Assembly (NCBI RefSeq): GCF_001420605.1
Contig: NZ_LJIZ01000018.1
Coordinates: 1-64,000, forward strand
Source: Bacillus sp. FJAT-25509
Lineage (GTDB): Bacteria > Bacillota > Bacilli > Bacillales > Bacillaceae_G
Direction of reading: 5' to 3'
DNA length: 64,000 bases
Shown: in pieces, positions 48,610-57,946 of the stretch
Position numbering within the stretch: position 1 is the stretch's first letter
How the letters are laid out: every line of letters begins with the position of its first letter
Made by a program: the position numbers and the translations under genes
The notes under the pieces: generated by a model
What the model saw: the letters and a program-made list of their open reading frames with translations, nothing else
The model's database searches: none
Told to the model about the DNA's origin: nothing

Positions 48610-48632
48610 AGGTGTCCTATATTTGGACACCT
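48610..48632. terminator. AGGTGTCC hairpin, right copy
   Basis: AGGTGTCC/GGACACCT stem with a different loop from the left copy; T run on the plus strand. It follows the stop of the siderophore ATPase gene on the minus strand. Confidence 0.7.
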
Positions 48633-48644
48633 TTTTAGAGTTGA

Positions 48645-49445
48645 TTAAATTATTTTTCTTCCTCGCCCATGAGGTATACAAAGTGGCGTTCCGAATAATG
48701 GATCCTTCACAATATCGCAGTTCATACAGAAAACGTCACAGATTAAGTTCTGATTAATGATTTTTTCTGGGTCTCCTTCTGCGTAAACTTCACCATTTGA
48801 AATCGCAACAACATTGTGTGCATATCGACATGCTAGGTTAATATCATGTAGTACCATAACAATTGTACGCTGTTCTTTTTCATTTAATTCGTAAAGTAAG
48901 TCTAAAATCTCGATTTGATGTGTTAAATCCAAATAGGTTGTTGGTTCATCTAATAGGATTGTATCTGTGTCCTGAGCCAATGTCATCGCAATCCAAGCAC
49001 GTTGACGTTGTCCACCAGATAATGAATCGACTAATTGATCCTTTAATTCATACATATTTGTAATTTTCAAGGCATGATTTACTTTTTCTTCATCTTCTTT
49101 TGACCATTGTTTTAACCAAGTTTGATATGGATATCTCCCTTGTTTTACTAATTGAAAAACTGTTAAACCTTCAGGTGCAACAGGACTTTGAGGTAGGATT
49201 GAAAGATTACGTGCAATTTCCTTTGTAGGTCGCTTACTTATTTCTTTTCCATCAAGTAAGATGGTTCCACTTTTTGGTTGAAGTAATCTAGCAAGTGAAC
49301 GAAGTAATGTTGATTTTCCGCACCCATTAGCTCCAATTAGAACTGTGATTTTTCCTTTTGGGATTTGAAAATTTAATTCGTTTATAATTGTTCGATCATC
49401 ATACGATAACGTTAATTTTTCTGTTTCGATTGCGCTCGTTGACAT
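48645..49445 (-). CDS. Siderophore ABC ATPase (FhuC/YusV-like)
   Basis: A 266-residue ATPase of the iron-siderophore importer family. Walker [10 protein letters not shown] (about 40-48), signature LSGGQRQR, Walker [13 protein letters not shown], switch [11 protein letters not shown]. The C-terminus has three cysteines (CDVFCMNCD). The start MSTSAIE is set by AAAAGGTGATAAG; the frame is open further up. Last gene of the leftward permease-permease-ATPase operon, four bases after FecCD-2. Confidence 0.93.
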   Translation of the reverse strand: MSTSAIETEKLTLSYDDRTIINELNFQIPKGKITVLIGANGCGKSTLLRSLARLLQPKSGTILLDGKEISKRPTKEIARNLSILPQSPVAPEGLTVFQLVKQGRYPYQTWLKQWSKEDEEKVNHALKITNMYELKDQLVDSLSGGQRQRAWIAMTLAQDTDTILLDEPTTYLDLTHQIEILDLLYELNEKEQRTIVMVLHDINLACRYAHNVVAISNGEVYAEGDPEKIINQNLICDVFCMNCDIVKDPLFGTPLCIPHGRGRKII

Positions 49446-49449
49446 CTTA

Positions 49450-50502
49450 TCACCTTTTTCCAGTCTTAAATAATAAATAGATAAAATATGGTGCACCAAT
49501 TACGGCAGTAAATACACCAGCTGGTATTTGAATTGGACTAAATACCGTTCTTCCGATTGTATCAGCCACTAATACCATGATGGCACCGATTATTCCAGAT
49601 AAGGGAATCAATGCACCGTAAGAAGCACCAACTATTTTCCGAGCAATATGGGGTGCAATTAATCCAACAAATGCGATTGCTCCTGTAAATGCAACTGCAC
49701 CAGCTACTAATGCTGTACTTATAAATAACAAAATTAGTCGATTTTTTTCTACTTGAACACCTAAGCTAGTTGAAACTTCATCTCCAAGTTGTTGCGTATT
49801 GATTTGTCTAATAAACGATAAAGCTAACACGATAAAAATTAGAGTCCAGAGTGTAATGATTTTAACCTGTTCCCAGTTCGCTCCATATACGCTCCCGGTT
49901 AACCACATATTCGCTTCAGTTGCTCTAAAAATAGGTCCAATAATCATAAAGAATGAAGTTGTCGCTTGAGCTAATGCCGAAAATCCTACACCTACTAAAA
50001 CTAATCTTAATGGCTTTAATTCCCCATCCTTATAAGCAAAAGCATAGACAAATACTAAACTGATGATAGCACCGATAAATGCCGCTAATGGTAGCCATTT
50101 TATACTTACTGTTAATTGATTTGTACGATCATTACTAAAAATGGCTAAAAATAATACAACGGCAGCACCTGCTCCACCTGTTATCCCAAGAATATCCGGA
50201 GATGCTAGTGGATTTCTAACTAACCCTTGAAGAATCGCTCCAGCAATCGCTAAAGAAAGCCCAGCAAAAATTGCAATGATGATTCGAGGCATTCGAAATG
50301 CTTGAATAAATAATTCATCTATTTTTTCACCATCACCAAAAATAACAGATAATACTTTTGGAATAGAAATGTAACGGTCACCTAGCGTTAAGCTCACTAT
50401 AAATGAACTGATCAGTAAAAGAAGTGCAATGATTAAAACGGAAAATGATTGCTTGTTAAATAGTAGTGAAAAATACTTGTTTCTTAATTTGAGCATGTTC
50501 AT
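49450..50502 (-). CDS. Siderophore ABC permease 2 (FecCD)
   Basis: A 350-residue permease with about nine to ten spans. FecCD features: [36 protein letters not shown] near residues 75-110 (described by its [10 protein letters not shown] and NPLASP parts) and the ATPase-coupling region [15 protein letters not shown]. Overlaps the upstream permease by four bases (ATGA), so translation is coupled. Resembles YfhA of the Bacillus schizokinen/arthrobactin system. Confidence 0.93.
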   Translation of the reverse strand: MNMLKLRNKYFSLLFNKQSFSVLIIALLLLISSFIVSLTLGDRYISIPKVLSVIFGDGEKIDELFIQAFRMPRIIIAIFAGLSLAIAGAILQGLVRNPLASPDILGITGGAGAAVVLFLAIFSNDRTNQLTVSIKWLPLAAFIGAIISLVFVYAFAYKDGELKPLRLVLVGVGFSALAQATTSFFMIIGPIFRATEANMWLTGSVYGANWEQVKIITLWTLIFIVLALSFIRQINTQQLGDEVSTSLGVQVEKNRLILLFISTALVAGAVAFTGAIAFVGLIAPHIARKIVGASYGALIPLSGIIGAIMVLVADTIGRTVFSPIQIPAGVFTAVIGAPYFIYLLFKTGKR

Positions 50503-51500
50503 TTTACTGTACCGCCTTTTCTTGCTAAGTAAATAAAAAATGGTGCACCAATAACTGCGGTCATAATACCAACTGGCGTTTCTTCTGGCATTAATATGTA
50601 ACGCGATCCTACATCAGCTAATAGAAGTAAAATTGCTCCGAAAATACCGCAAAATGGAATCATCCAGCGATAATCATTTTTAACGAACATTCTAACTATT
50701 TGAGGAACAATGATACCAACTAATCCTATTGGTCCTGCTATACTTACAGCACCACCTGCTAGAATGATCACTAATACGACTAATGTCGTCTTTAATAAAG
50801 CTGTATTTTGCCCTAATGCTCTAGATACATCTTCTCCCAGCATGAATGTGTTAATCTTTCCACCAAGTGCAAGTGACATCACCCAAGCTATTACGATATA
50901 TGGTAGTACCATATGTAAAGAATCAAGTGAACGACCTTGAACTGAACCTGCTAGCCAAAATAGAACTTGCTCTAGTGCTACTTCATTAGTTACTAGTAAG
51001 CCTTGGGTAATTGAGCTAAACATAGCTGCAATTGAAACACCGGCTAGTGTTATTTTTAATGGTGTCGCTCCGTCTCTCCCTATTGAACTTAACCCAAATA
51101 CTAATATCGCTGATAATGTAGCTCCTATAAACGAAAGCCATATAGTCGCATTAGGTGATTGTAAATGGAAAAATGTAATACTAAGTACAATCATCATTGA
51201 GCTACCTGCGTTAATTCCTAGAACGCTAGGTGATGCTAAAGGATTTTTCGTTAAAACTTGCATAAATAAACCGGCGATTGCTAAGCTTGCTCCTACTATT
51301 GAAGCAATAATCGCTCTTGGTACCCGAACATTTTGAATAATTAACTGTTCATTTGATCCATCAAATTGTGTAAATGAATGGATTAAACTTGTAAAACTAG
51401 TATCCGTATATCCTAGTAAAATACTAGAAAAAAAACAAATTACTAAAAATAAAATACAAGCTACTAATACGATAACTCTTGATCTTAGGTGAATTAGCAT
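50499..51500 (-). CDS. Siderophore ABC permease 1 (FecCD)
   Basis: A 333-residue FecCD permease, partner of permease 2. VPRAIIASIVGASLAIAG, NPLASPSVLGINAG and GPIGLVGIIVPQIVR are present. First gene of the operon, RBS TAGGAGATA. Fur boxes precede it (51542-51577). Resembles YfiZ. Confidence 0.93.
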   Translation of the reverse strand: MLIHLRSRVIVLVACILFLVICFFSSILLGYTDTSFTSLIHSFTQFDGSNEQLIIQNVRVPRAIIASIVGASLAIAGLFMQVLTKNPLASPSVLGINAGSSMMIVLSITFFHLQSPNATIWLSFIGATLSAILVFGLSSIGRDGATPLKITLAGVSIAAMFSSITQGLLVTNEVALEQVLFWLAGSVQGRSLDSLHMVLPYIVIAWVMSLALGGKINTFMLGEDVSRALGQNTALLKTTLVVLVIILAGGAVSIAGPIGLVGIIVPQIVRMFVKNDYRWMIPFCGIFGAILLLLADVGSRYILMPEETPVGIMTAVIGAPFFIYLARKGGTVK

Positions 51501-51541
51501 TTTATATCTCCTACTATTCTATTCTCTTCTATTAGTCTAAA

Positions 51542-51577
51542 TGATACGAATTATCAAGTCAATGAGAATGATTTTCA
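51542..51577 (-). promoter_or_regulatory. Permease operon promoter with Fur boxes
   Basis: TGAGAATGATTTTCA (51563-51577) and TGATACGAATTATCA (51542-51556) each match the 7-1-7 Fur consensus with two changes. They overlap a minus-strand promoter TTGACT (51554-51559), 17 bp, TAGACT. Confidence 0.75.
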
Positions 51578-51585
51578 TTTTCTTA

Positions 51586-51644
51586 TTGACTTCTAATCAA
51601 ATCTTAATCTATAATACTACCGAGAGAAGTGATAATCATTATCA
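51586..51644 (+). promoter_or_regulatory. Binding-protein promoter with perfect Fur box
   Basis: TTGACT (51586-51591), 18 bp, TATAAT (51610-51615), then TGATAATCATTATCA at 51630-51644, a perfect 7-1-7 Fur box just after the start site. Iron-replete cells would shut the gene off. Confidence 0.88.
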
Positions 51645-51665
51645 ACTAAAAAGGGAGAACATTCT

Positions 51666-52625
51666 ATGAACAAACTAAAATTTTCTTCACTAATTGCTCT
51701 ATTCATAGCAGCAATTATGGTATTAGGTGCTTGTGGTACAAAAAAATCAGATGAAGCTTCTGGTAGTGAAAGTAAAAAAGCAAATACAATTACGATTGAG
51801 CATGCAATGGGTACGACAAAAGTTCCTGTTAATCCTAAAAGAGTTGTTATTTTAACAAACGAAGGAACTGAGGCTTTACTAGCATTAGGTGTGAAACCGG
51901 TTGGTGCTGTTAAATCATGGACAGGAAATCCTTGGTACGATCATATTTCTAAAGATATGGATGGCGTAGAAGTTGTAGGTGTGGAAAGTGAAGTTAATCT
52001 TGAAAAAATCGCTGGCTTAAAACCAGATTTAATCATTGGTAATAAAATGCGTCAAGAAAAAGTATATGAGCAATTAAGTGCAATTGCACCAACAGTTTTC
52101 GCTGAAACATTACGTGGAGATTGGCAAGAAAATTTCAAATTTTATGCAAAAGTATTAAACAAAGAAGAACAAGGCAATAAAGTATTAGCTGATTATACAA
52201 AACGTGTTAATGATCTAAAAGCTGAATTAGGTGATAAAGTAAATCAAAAAATTTCAATGGTCCGTTTCATGGGTGCTGATGTACGAATCTATCACCAAGA
52301 TACATTCTCTGGTGTAATACTTAAACAATTAGGATTCCAACGTCCAGAGGAACAAAATGCTCCTGATTTTGCTGAAAGAGGCGTAACAAAAGAACGTATT
52401 CCAGCAATGGATGGAGATTACATATTCTACTTTACGTTTGATGACGGTAAAGAGTCTGGATCTAAGCTTGAAAAAGAATTTACAGAAGATCCTTTATTTA
52501 AAAAGTTAAATGCTTCTAAAAATGGACATGTCATTAAAGTAAATGATGTAACTTGGAACACTGCAGGTGGAATCAAGGCTGCTTACTTAATGTTAGATGA
52601 CATTGAAAAGACTTTTATTAAATAA
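51666..52625 (+). CDS. Iron-siderophore binding lipoprotein (YfiY-like)
   Basis: A 319-residue substrate-binding lipoprotein; lipobox VLGAC with acylated Cys at about 23, then a Ser/Lys linker and the two-lobed FecB/BtuF fold (PKRVVILTNEGTEALLALGVKPVGA; LKPDLIIGNK). It delivers ferric siderophore to the divergent FecCD importer. AAAAGGGAG precedes the ATG. The hydroxamate/citrate-hydroxamate type is likely by similarity of the locus to YfiY-YfiZ-YfhA-YusV; the ligand is not provable here. Confidence 0.92.
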   Translation: MNKLKFSSLIALFIAAIMVLGACGTKKSDEASGSESKKANTITIEHAMGTTKVPVNPKRVVILTNEGTEALLALGVKPVGAVKSWTGNPWYDHISKDMDGVEVVGVESEVNLEKIAGLKPDLIIGNKMRQEKVYEQLSAIAPTVFAETLRGDWQENFKFYAKVLNKEEQGNKVLADYTKRVNDLKAELGDKVNQKISMVRFMGADVRIYHQDTFSGVILKQLGFQRPEEQNAPDFAERGVTKERIPAMDGDYIFYFTFDDGKESGSKLEKEFTEDPLFKKLNASKNGHVIKVNDVTWNTAGGIKAAYLMLDDIEKTFIK

Positions 52626-52639
52626 TAGAATTTAAAAAG

Positions 52640-52687
52640 GTTTACCTTTATTGTCAGATTGAATGACAATTTAGGTAAACTTTTTTT
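52640..52687 (+). terminator. Binding-protein gene terminator
   Basis: GTTTACCT and ATTGTCA pair with TGACAAT and AGGTAAAC, then seven T; a strong intrinsic terminator. Confidence 0.9.
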
Positions 52688-52731
52688 GTTTAAGTTGGGG
52701 TCTGGCCTATTACCATTCCTGCAATACTTGC

Positions 52732-53271
52732 TTATCCCGCTTTCCCTGCATCCTTAGCATTTCCTGCAATTAGCGTAAGCATCATATGCTCTTGGTCCCA
52801 ATATTCATTATTAAATTTTAAACTATTAGGTGTTTTAGCGAATGTTTTGAATCCTAGTTTTTCGTATAGTTTTTTTGCTGTTTCGTTTCCTTCTATGATA
52901 TTTAATGTAAGTTGTTCAAGTCCTAAGCTTTTTGCTAAATGGATTGCTTCTTCGATTAGAAGATAGCCTGCCCCCATTTTACGAGCTCTGGTAGATACAT
53001 AGACAGACTCTATCTTTCCTTTGTGCTCTGCTTTAACCTTTTCAAATGTTTTTAAAGTGGTTACTCCAATTAATTCACCTTTGTCAGTAAATGCACCGAT
53101 TGTATAATTTTTATCCTTATCTAAGATTTCTGCTTTGTATTCAATAGGGTCATCTTGATCAAGTATTTCATCCATAGTGGTACTAAAAACTTCAGGATTC
53201 TCTTTTAAACCTTCTAAACGAATATTAAGATAGATTTCTGCATCTTCTTTAGTTAATAAACGTATCTTCAT
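52732..53271 (-). CDS. GNAT acetyltransferase
   Basis: A 179-residue GNAT protein. Acetyl-CoA motif A is IESVYVSTRARKMGAGYLL (Q/RxxGxG/A form) at about 95-113, followed by LTLNIIEGNETAKKLYEKLGF, motif B. Substrate unknown. GGAGGGATAAG sets the start MKIRLLT; the frame is open a little further up. Confidence 0.88.
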   Translation of the reverse strand: MKIRLLTKEDAEIYLNIRLEGLKENPEVFSTTMDEILDQDDPIEYKAEILDKDKNYTIGAFTDKGELIGVTTLKTFEKVKAEHKGKIESVYVSTRARKMGAGYLLIEEAIHLAKSLGLEQLTLNIIEGNETAKKLYEKLGFKTFAKTPNSLKFNNEYWDQEHMMLTLIAGNAKDAGKAG

Positions 53272-53386
53272 ACTTATCCCTCCGTAGTCTTGCAAAGTAT
53301 ATTTTATATAACAAATGCAAGGTTTTCAACGCTTTCAAAATCCAGACTCTAGTAAACTCCCATTGTCATAAACTTGTAAAAAACAT

Positions 53387-53413
53387 AAAAAAACGCTTGT
53401 ACACCAAGCGTTT
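53387..53413 (-). terminator. citT-like gene terminator
   Basis: AAACGCTTG/CAAGCGTTT stem followed by TTTTTTTATG on the minus strand. Confidence 0.85.
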
Positions 53414-53506
53414 AGACGATCCTCTTATCATGATTTTTCACAATTCCTGTTACAGAAATGTTAGGTTTGTCATAGTCATTAAGTAAACTTTACTAAATCA
53501 CACAAT

Positions 53507-54208
53507 CTAGTTTTTTATTAAATAAACTCTTTCTGGCCTTCCGATTGTTCCGTAAGCTAAATCGGCTAATACTTTTCCTTCAGATACTAGATATTCTAAA
53601 TATCGTCGGGCAGTTGTTCGACTAACGCCAATTTCTAGCCCTATATTCTCAGCAGTCATTCCATTATGAACTTCTTTTATCGCAAATAACACTTTATCTA
53701 AAGTAAGTCGATCAATTCCTTTAGGGTATATACTTTGCTCTTCAATTATCGAATTATTTTTTCCGATTAAACCATCTATTTCTTCCTGAGTTAGATAAGC
53801 ACTTTTTGATTGTAGGCTTTGCACTTTATTTGAATAATTTACATAACGAATTAGAGACTTTTTAAAACGATCAAAAATGACTGGCTTTATAATAAAATCA
53901 AATACACCATAATGTAATGCCTTATTAACTGAATCGATTTCTTTGGATGCGGTAATCATAATCACATCTGCTAAAATTGAATGTTTCTTCATCCATTGTA
54001 AAAAATCTAAGCCATTCATATCTGGAAAATAAACATCTAGTAATACTAGCTGAGGTTTTAGAATCTCAATTAAATCAACTGCTTCTTGGTAATTTGTCGC
54101 AATACCAATTACACTAAACCCTTCAATTCTTTCAATAAATCGTTGATGAATTTCTGCAATTCTACTATCATCTTCAACTATTAACACTTCTATAAAATTC
54201 TTTTTCAT
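53507..54208 (-). CDS. CitT/DctR-like response regulator
   Basis: A 233-residue regulator of the CitB (DcuR/CitT) class: receiver domain (about 5-122; acidic VEDD, phospho-Asp in VLLDVYFPDMNG, Lys in IIKPVIF) and a C-terminal helix-turn-helix (about 175-225, AENIGLEIGVSRTTARRYLEYL). Start MKKNFIE is preceded by AAAAGGAGAG; it overlaps the end of the kinase gene by 35 bases. With the kinase it most likely activates the adjacent tctCBA genes in response to citrate or a related acid. Confidence 0.9.
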   Translation of the reverse strand: MKKNFIEVLIVEDDSRIAEIHQRFIERIEGFSVIGIATNYQEAVDLIEILKPQLVLLDVYFPDMNGLDFLQWMKKHSILADVIMITASKEIDSVNKALHYGVFDFIIKPVIFDRFKKSLIRYVNYSNKVQSLQSKSAYLTQEEIDGLIGKNNSIIEEQSIYPKGIDRLTLDKVLFAIKEVHNGMTAENIGLEIGVSRTTARRYLEYLVSEGKVLADLAYGTIGRPERVYLIKN

Positions 54209-55808
54209 CGTATCTGTTACTCTCCTTTTGGCGTTTCGGAATGGCAACAATAAATGTAGTTCCCCCATGTTCATTTGAATGAAAAGTAATTTGTCCGTTT
54301 AATTTATGGAGTAATCTTTGAACTAGGTGAAGTCCAATCCCTGAGTTTTTAGATTTCTCCTTAGAAGTAATACCATATTCAAAAATCTCATCGATTAATT
54401 CTTCAGGGATTCCATTTGCATTGTCCTCAATTTCAATCACTAAATCTTCACCTAAATCAGTAAGAAATAGTGATACAAGCTTTTCTGATTTATTCGTTTC
54501 TAATACTGCATCGAATGCGTTATTTAATAGATTTCCGATTATGGTTATTAAGTCTTCCCGATTTATTTCTTTTGGGACATCTGCAAAGCTACTATTATAG
54601 TCAATGTTAAAGTCTACTTTTAGCTCATTAGCTAAACTTATTTTGCCTAATAGAAGTCCTGCTACAACTGGGTCTGAAATTTCTTCCATAATAAAATGGA
54701 TAATATTTTGAGTTATATTTGATTCCTTTGAAATTAATTCAATCGCTTCTTGATAAGATTCAAGCTGTATTAAGCCTAAAATTGTATGTAACTTATTCGA
54801 ATATTCATGTGCTTGTGCTCTAAGGCCTTCTGAATACGCTTTTATTTGTGATAGTTCATTTAGCAATTTATTCAATTCTGATTTTTCCCTAAAGGTTGTT
54901 ACTGCGCCAACAATTTTAGAATCCACTCCAATAATCGGTATACAATTAATAATCATTACTTTTTCATTTATTAGAAACTCTAAATCATAAATTGGCTTAC
55001 CAGTTTCAACTACTTTCTTCAGATGCGAATTATGCAATATGTCTTCTATTTTTAATCCTCTAAGCTTTATATTATTAGGAATAGAAAGTACTTTATGAGC
55101 ATTTTCATTTACTACCGTAATCTCTCCGTATTCATCAATCGCAATGATCCCTTCATGAATGGATTCTAAAATTGCATGTTTTTCTTTGTACATCCTTCCA
55201 ATTTCTTTCGGCTCCAATCCGAATATCGATTTTTTAATATTAAATGATATTAAAAAAGCTACTCCTATGCCAAGTAATAATATGACAATACTATTTTTTA
55301 TTAGTTTTTTACTAAACGCTTTTGCTTCATGATCGATATCTTTTATTAAGTAGCCTACAGAAACAACTCCAATTACTTTACCATTATCATCAAAAATAGG
55401 AGTTTTTCCCCTTAAAGAAGGACCAAGTGTACCAGTCGATTCTGATACGATTTCCTGTCCCTTAAATACTTTATCATTATCCCCGCCAACCATTTTCTTA
55501 CCAATTAGCAATGGATTTGGATGTGAATAACGTACTTCATTTCTATTTCCTACAACAATAAATTCCGCTCCAACTTTCTCTCGGATCTTTTCAACGATTG
55601 GTTGAACGATCCTCGATGGATTTTCACTTAAAAATGCTTCACGAACTACTGGCATATTTGCCACTGTTTGAGAAATAGCTAAGGCCTTTAGACCCTTTTC
55701 ATGTTTAAGGTTTTTTAGAAACATTTCTTGAGATACTATTTCAAAAACACTACTAATCACTAGAATGAGTACAGAAATAAAAATGATCAACTTATAATGT
55801 AAACGCAT
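54174..55808 (-). CDS. CitS/DctS-like sensor kinase
   Basis: A 544-residue kinase of the CitA/DcuS group: span (about 7-25), extracytoplasmic PAS/Cache sensor (about 35-165, with RYSHPNPLLIGK), second span (about 172-192), cytoplasmic PAS (about 215-310), a short HisKA of the Spo0B type (RAQAHEYSNKLHTILGL, His about 346), and HATPase (NLLNNAFDAV, GIGLHLVQRL). These kinases sense citrate or C4-dicarboxylates outside the cell. Confidence 0.92.
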   Translation of the reverse strand: MRLHYKLIIFISVLILVISSVFEIVSQEMFLKNLKHEKGLKALAISQTVANMPVVREAFLSENPSRIVQPIVEKIREKVGAEFIVVGNRNEVRYSHPNPLLIGKKMVGGDNDKVFKGQEIVSESTGTLGPSLRGKTPIFDDNGKVIGVVSVGYLIKDIDHEAKAFSKKLIKNSIVILLLGIGVAFLISFNIKKSIFGLEPKEIGRMYKEKHAILESIHEGIIAIDEYGEITVVNENAHKVLSIPNNIKLRGLKIEDILHNSHLKKVVETGKPIYDLEFLINEKVMIINCIPIIGVDSKIVGAVTTFREKSELNKLLNELSQIKAYSEGLRAQAHEYSNKLHTILGLIQLESYQEAIELISKESNITQNIIHFIMEEISDPVVAGLLLGKISLANELKVDFNIDYNSSFADVPKEINREDLITIIGNLLNNAFDAVLETNKSEKLVSLFLTDLGEDLVIEIEDNANGIPEELIDEIFEYGITSKEKSKNSGIGLHLVQRLLHKLNGQITFHSNEHGGTTFIVAIPKRQKESNRYDEKEFYRSVNS

Positions 55809-55838
55809 AAAATTTCCCCTTATATTTTTATAATAATC

Positions 55839-55866
55839 AAAAAACTCCTTTTATTAAAGGAGTTTT
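55839..55866 (-). terminator. tctA terminator
   Basis: AAAACTCCTTT/AAAGGAGTTTT stem with T run on the minus strand. Confidence 0.85.
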
Positions 55867-55877
55867 GTTAGAATATT

Positions 55878-57404
55878 TTAAGCTTCTACATTAATCACTA
55901 CTTCTTTACCTTTCAATTTAATAATAATTGGAATGAGAATCCAAAGTACACCAATGATTAAAAATACTAATGAGATAGGATGAGTAAAGAAAATACTATA
56001 ATCACCATTTGATACAGTTAAAGCTCTTCTTAAATTATTTTCAATCATTGGTCCTAAAACGATTCCTAATACTAATGGTGCGATTGGAAAATCATTTTTC
56101 GAAAGGAAATATCCGAAAATACCACATGCTATTAATAGAAGTAAATCATTTACAGATACTTGAACGGCATAAACACCAAATATTGAAATGGCTACAATTA
56201 GTGGCAATAAATATTTCTTCGGCGTTTGAATAATCTTTGCAAATATTTTTACTAAAGGCATGTTTAAGATAATAAGCATTACGTTACCGATAAACATACT
56301 TGCAATTAATCCCCATGCTACGTCAGGATGTTCATCAAATAATAGTGGCCCTGGTTGTATGTTATACATCATCAAAGCACCCATTAAGATTGCAGTTGTT
56401 CCTGAACTTGGAATCCCTAAAGTTAATAAAGGAATCATCGCTCCTCCAGACGCGGCATTGTTTGCTGACTCAGGAGATGCAACTCCTGCAATAGTACCAG
56501 TTCCAAATTTTTCTGGCGTTTTACTAACCTTCTTTTCTAAAATATAAGCAAAAAATGAAGCTAAAATAGCACCCGCTCCCGGTAATAAACCGACGAAAAA
56601 TCCTAAAACAGAGCCCCTAGCAATCGGTGCTACACTTTCTTTTAATTCTTCTTTAGATGGTAATAAATTATTAATCTTTGCCATCTCGCCATCTTCAATT
56701 TCATTTTCAATAATTGTTTTAAATACTTCCCCTAGTGCAAATAATCCTACCGCTATTGTTAAAAATTCTAACCCTTGATAAAGCCATGGAATGTCATATG
56801 TAAAACGAGAAACTCCTGATACGGAATCAATTCCGATTGTAGCTAGTAGTAATCCTAAGATCGTCATAATTAATGCTTTTGTTACCGACTTTCCTGCTAG
56901 TCCACTTACTGCACATAAACCAAGAAGCATTAATGAAAAGTATTCGGCTGGACCGAACTTAATTGCTAATGCCGATAATGGTTTTGCTAATACGATCAAT
57001 GCAATAAGAGTAAAAATCCCGGCTACAAATGAACCAATTGCTGCGATTGACAAAGCACTTCCTGCTCTACCTTTTTTAGCCATTTGATAGCCATCCAAAG
57101 TCGTCACTACAGAAGACGATTCACCTGGAGTATTTAATAAAATTGATGTAGTAGAACCACCATACATAGCACCATAATATACACCAGCTAATAAAATAAT
57201 TGCACTCCCCGCTGCTTGCTCAGGTCCTAAAAAACCAGTAACTGAAGCAGTAACAGGTATTAATAAAGCGACCCCACTCATTGGCCCAATACCAGGTAAT
57301 ACCCCTACTGCTGTACCAATTAATACTCCGGCAAAAGCAAACAATAAGTTGTACCATGTAAATGCAGTTTCAAATCCCTGCATTAAATATTGAAAAGTAC
57401 TCAA
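55878..57404 (-). CDS. tctA: Tricarboxylate transporter large subunit TctA
   Basis: A 508-residue permease with about 11-12 spans, TctA family. Typical motifs: GVLPGIGPMSGVALLIPVT near residue 35-55, YGGSTTSILLNTPGE (about 80), and the second-half repeats GLLPGAGAILASFFAY and LGIPSSGTTAILMGAL. TTG start with GGGAGAG eight bases upstream. Last gene of tctCBA; a terminator follows. Confidence 0.93.
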   Translation of the reverse strand: MSTFQYLMQGFETAFTWYNLLFAFAGVLIGTAVGVLPGIGPMSGVALLIPVTASVTGFLGPEQAAGSAIILLAGVYYGAMYGGSTTSILLNTPGESSSVVTTLDGYQMAKKGRAGSALSIAAIGSFVAGIFTLIALIVLAKPLSALAIKFGPAEYFSLMLLGLCAVSGLAGKSVTKALIMTILGLLLATIGIDSVSGVSRFTYDIPWLYQGLEFLTIAVGLFALGEVFKTIIENEIEDGEMAKINNLLPSKEELKESVAPIARGSVLGFFVGLLPGAGAILASFFAYILEKKVSKTPEKFGTGTIAGVASPESANNAASGGAMIPLLTLGIPSSGTTAILMGALMMYNIQPGPLLFDEHPDVAWGLIASMFIGNVMLIILNMPLVKIFAKIIQTPKKYLLPLIVAISIFGVYAVQVSVNDLLLLIACGIFGYFLSKNDFPIAPLVLGIVLGPMIENNLRRALTVSNGDYSIFFTHPISLVFLIIGVLWILIPIIIKLKGKEVVINVEA

Positions 57405-57429
57405 GTTAATAACTCTCCCTTCTTTTTTC

Positions 57430-57882
57430 TTAAAACCAAATTGACCAAACAGGTAACGTACCTTTTAAAACATCGACAAAAATAAAATAAATAATGAGAG
57501 AGTAACCTAATGAAATCGAAAGTGATTTTATCCAGTTTCCACGCTCCATTGTTTGAATTGCAACAATCAGGAATAAAAACGAACTAATAATAAAACCGAT
57601 TTTCTCAAGTAAAAGTGCATAAAGAATAGCTGAAACCAGGATGATAAAAAATTGCTTATAATTATATTGAACTGCTTCCTTTTCTTTTTCCTTATAAGAA
57701 AATGTTTCGTAAAATAACCTAAAGCTTAATAGGGACAATGCACAGCCAAGTATAAATGGAAAAACATTTGGGCCAACTACACTTCCATATGCAGTAGCTG
57801 CTATATTTCGACTTTCGATAATAAAAGTTATACCTGTAATAAGAAAGATGATAGCTGCTAATCGATCAAATTTTTTATTCAT
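57430..57882 (-). CDS. tctB: Tricarboxylate transporter small subunit TctB
   Basis: A 150-residue membrane protein with four spans, TctB family (FITGITFIIESRNIA; GPNVFPFILGCALSLLS). AGAGGTGAG lies before MNKKFDR; an upstream in-frame GTG is part of that ribosome site. Lies between TctC and TctA. Confidence 0.88.
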   Translation of the reverse strand: MNKKFDRLAAIIFLITGITFIIESRNIAATAYGSVVGPNVFPFILGCALSLLSFRLFYETFSYKEKEKEAVQYNYKQFFIILVSAILYALLLEKIGFIISSFLFLIVAIQTMERGNWIKSLSISLGYSLIIYFIFVDVLKGTLPVWSIWF

Positions 57883-57913
57883 GTATCTCACCTCTTTATG
57901 TTCAGTAATGGAA

Positions 57914-57938
57914 AAGAAGGAGTGTTTTTCCCCTTCTT
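57914..57938 (-). terminator. Hairpin between tctC and tctB
   Basis: AAGAAGG/CCTTCTT stem with only a short T run. Such hairpins after binding-protein genes usually stabilise their mRNA and lower the permease level. Confidence 0.6.
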
Positions 57939-57946
57939 TATTTCAA

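Noticed and set aside
56009-56547. Several plus-strand frames inside tctA
   Set aside because: Antisense shadows of the TctA coding sequence.
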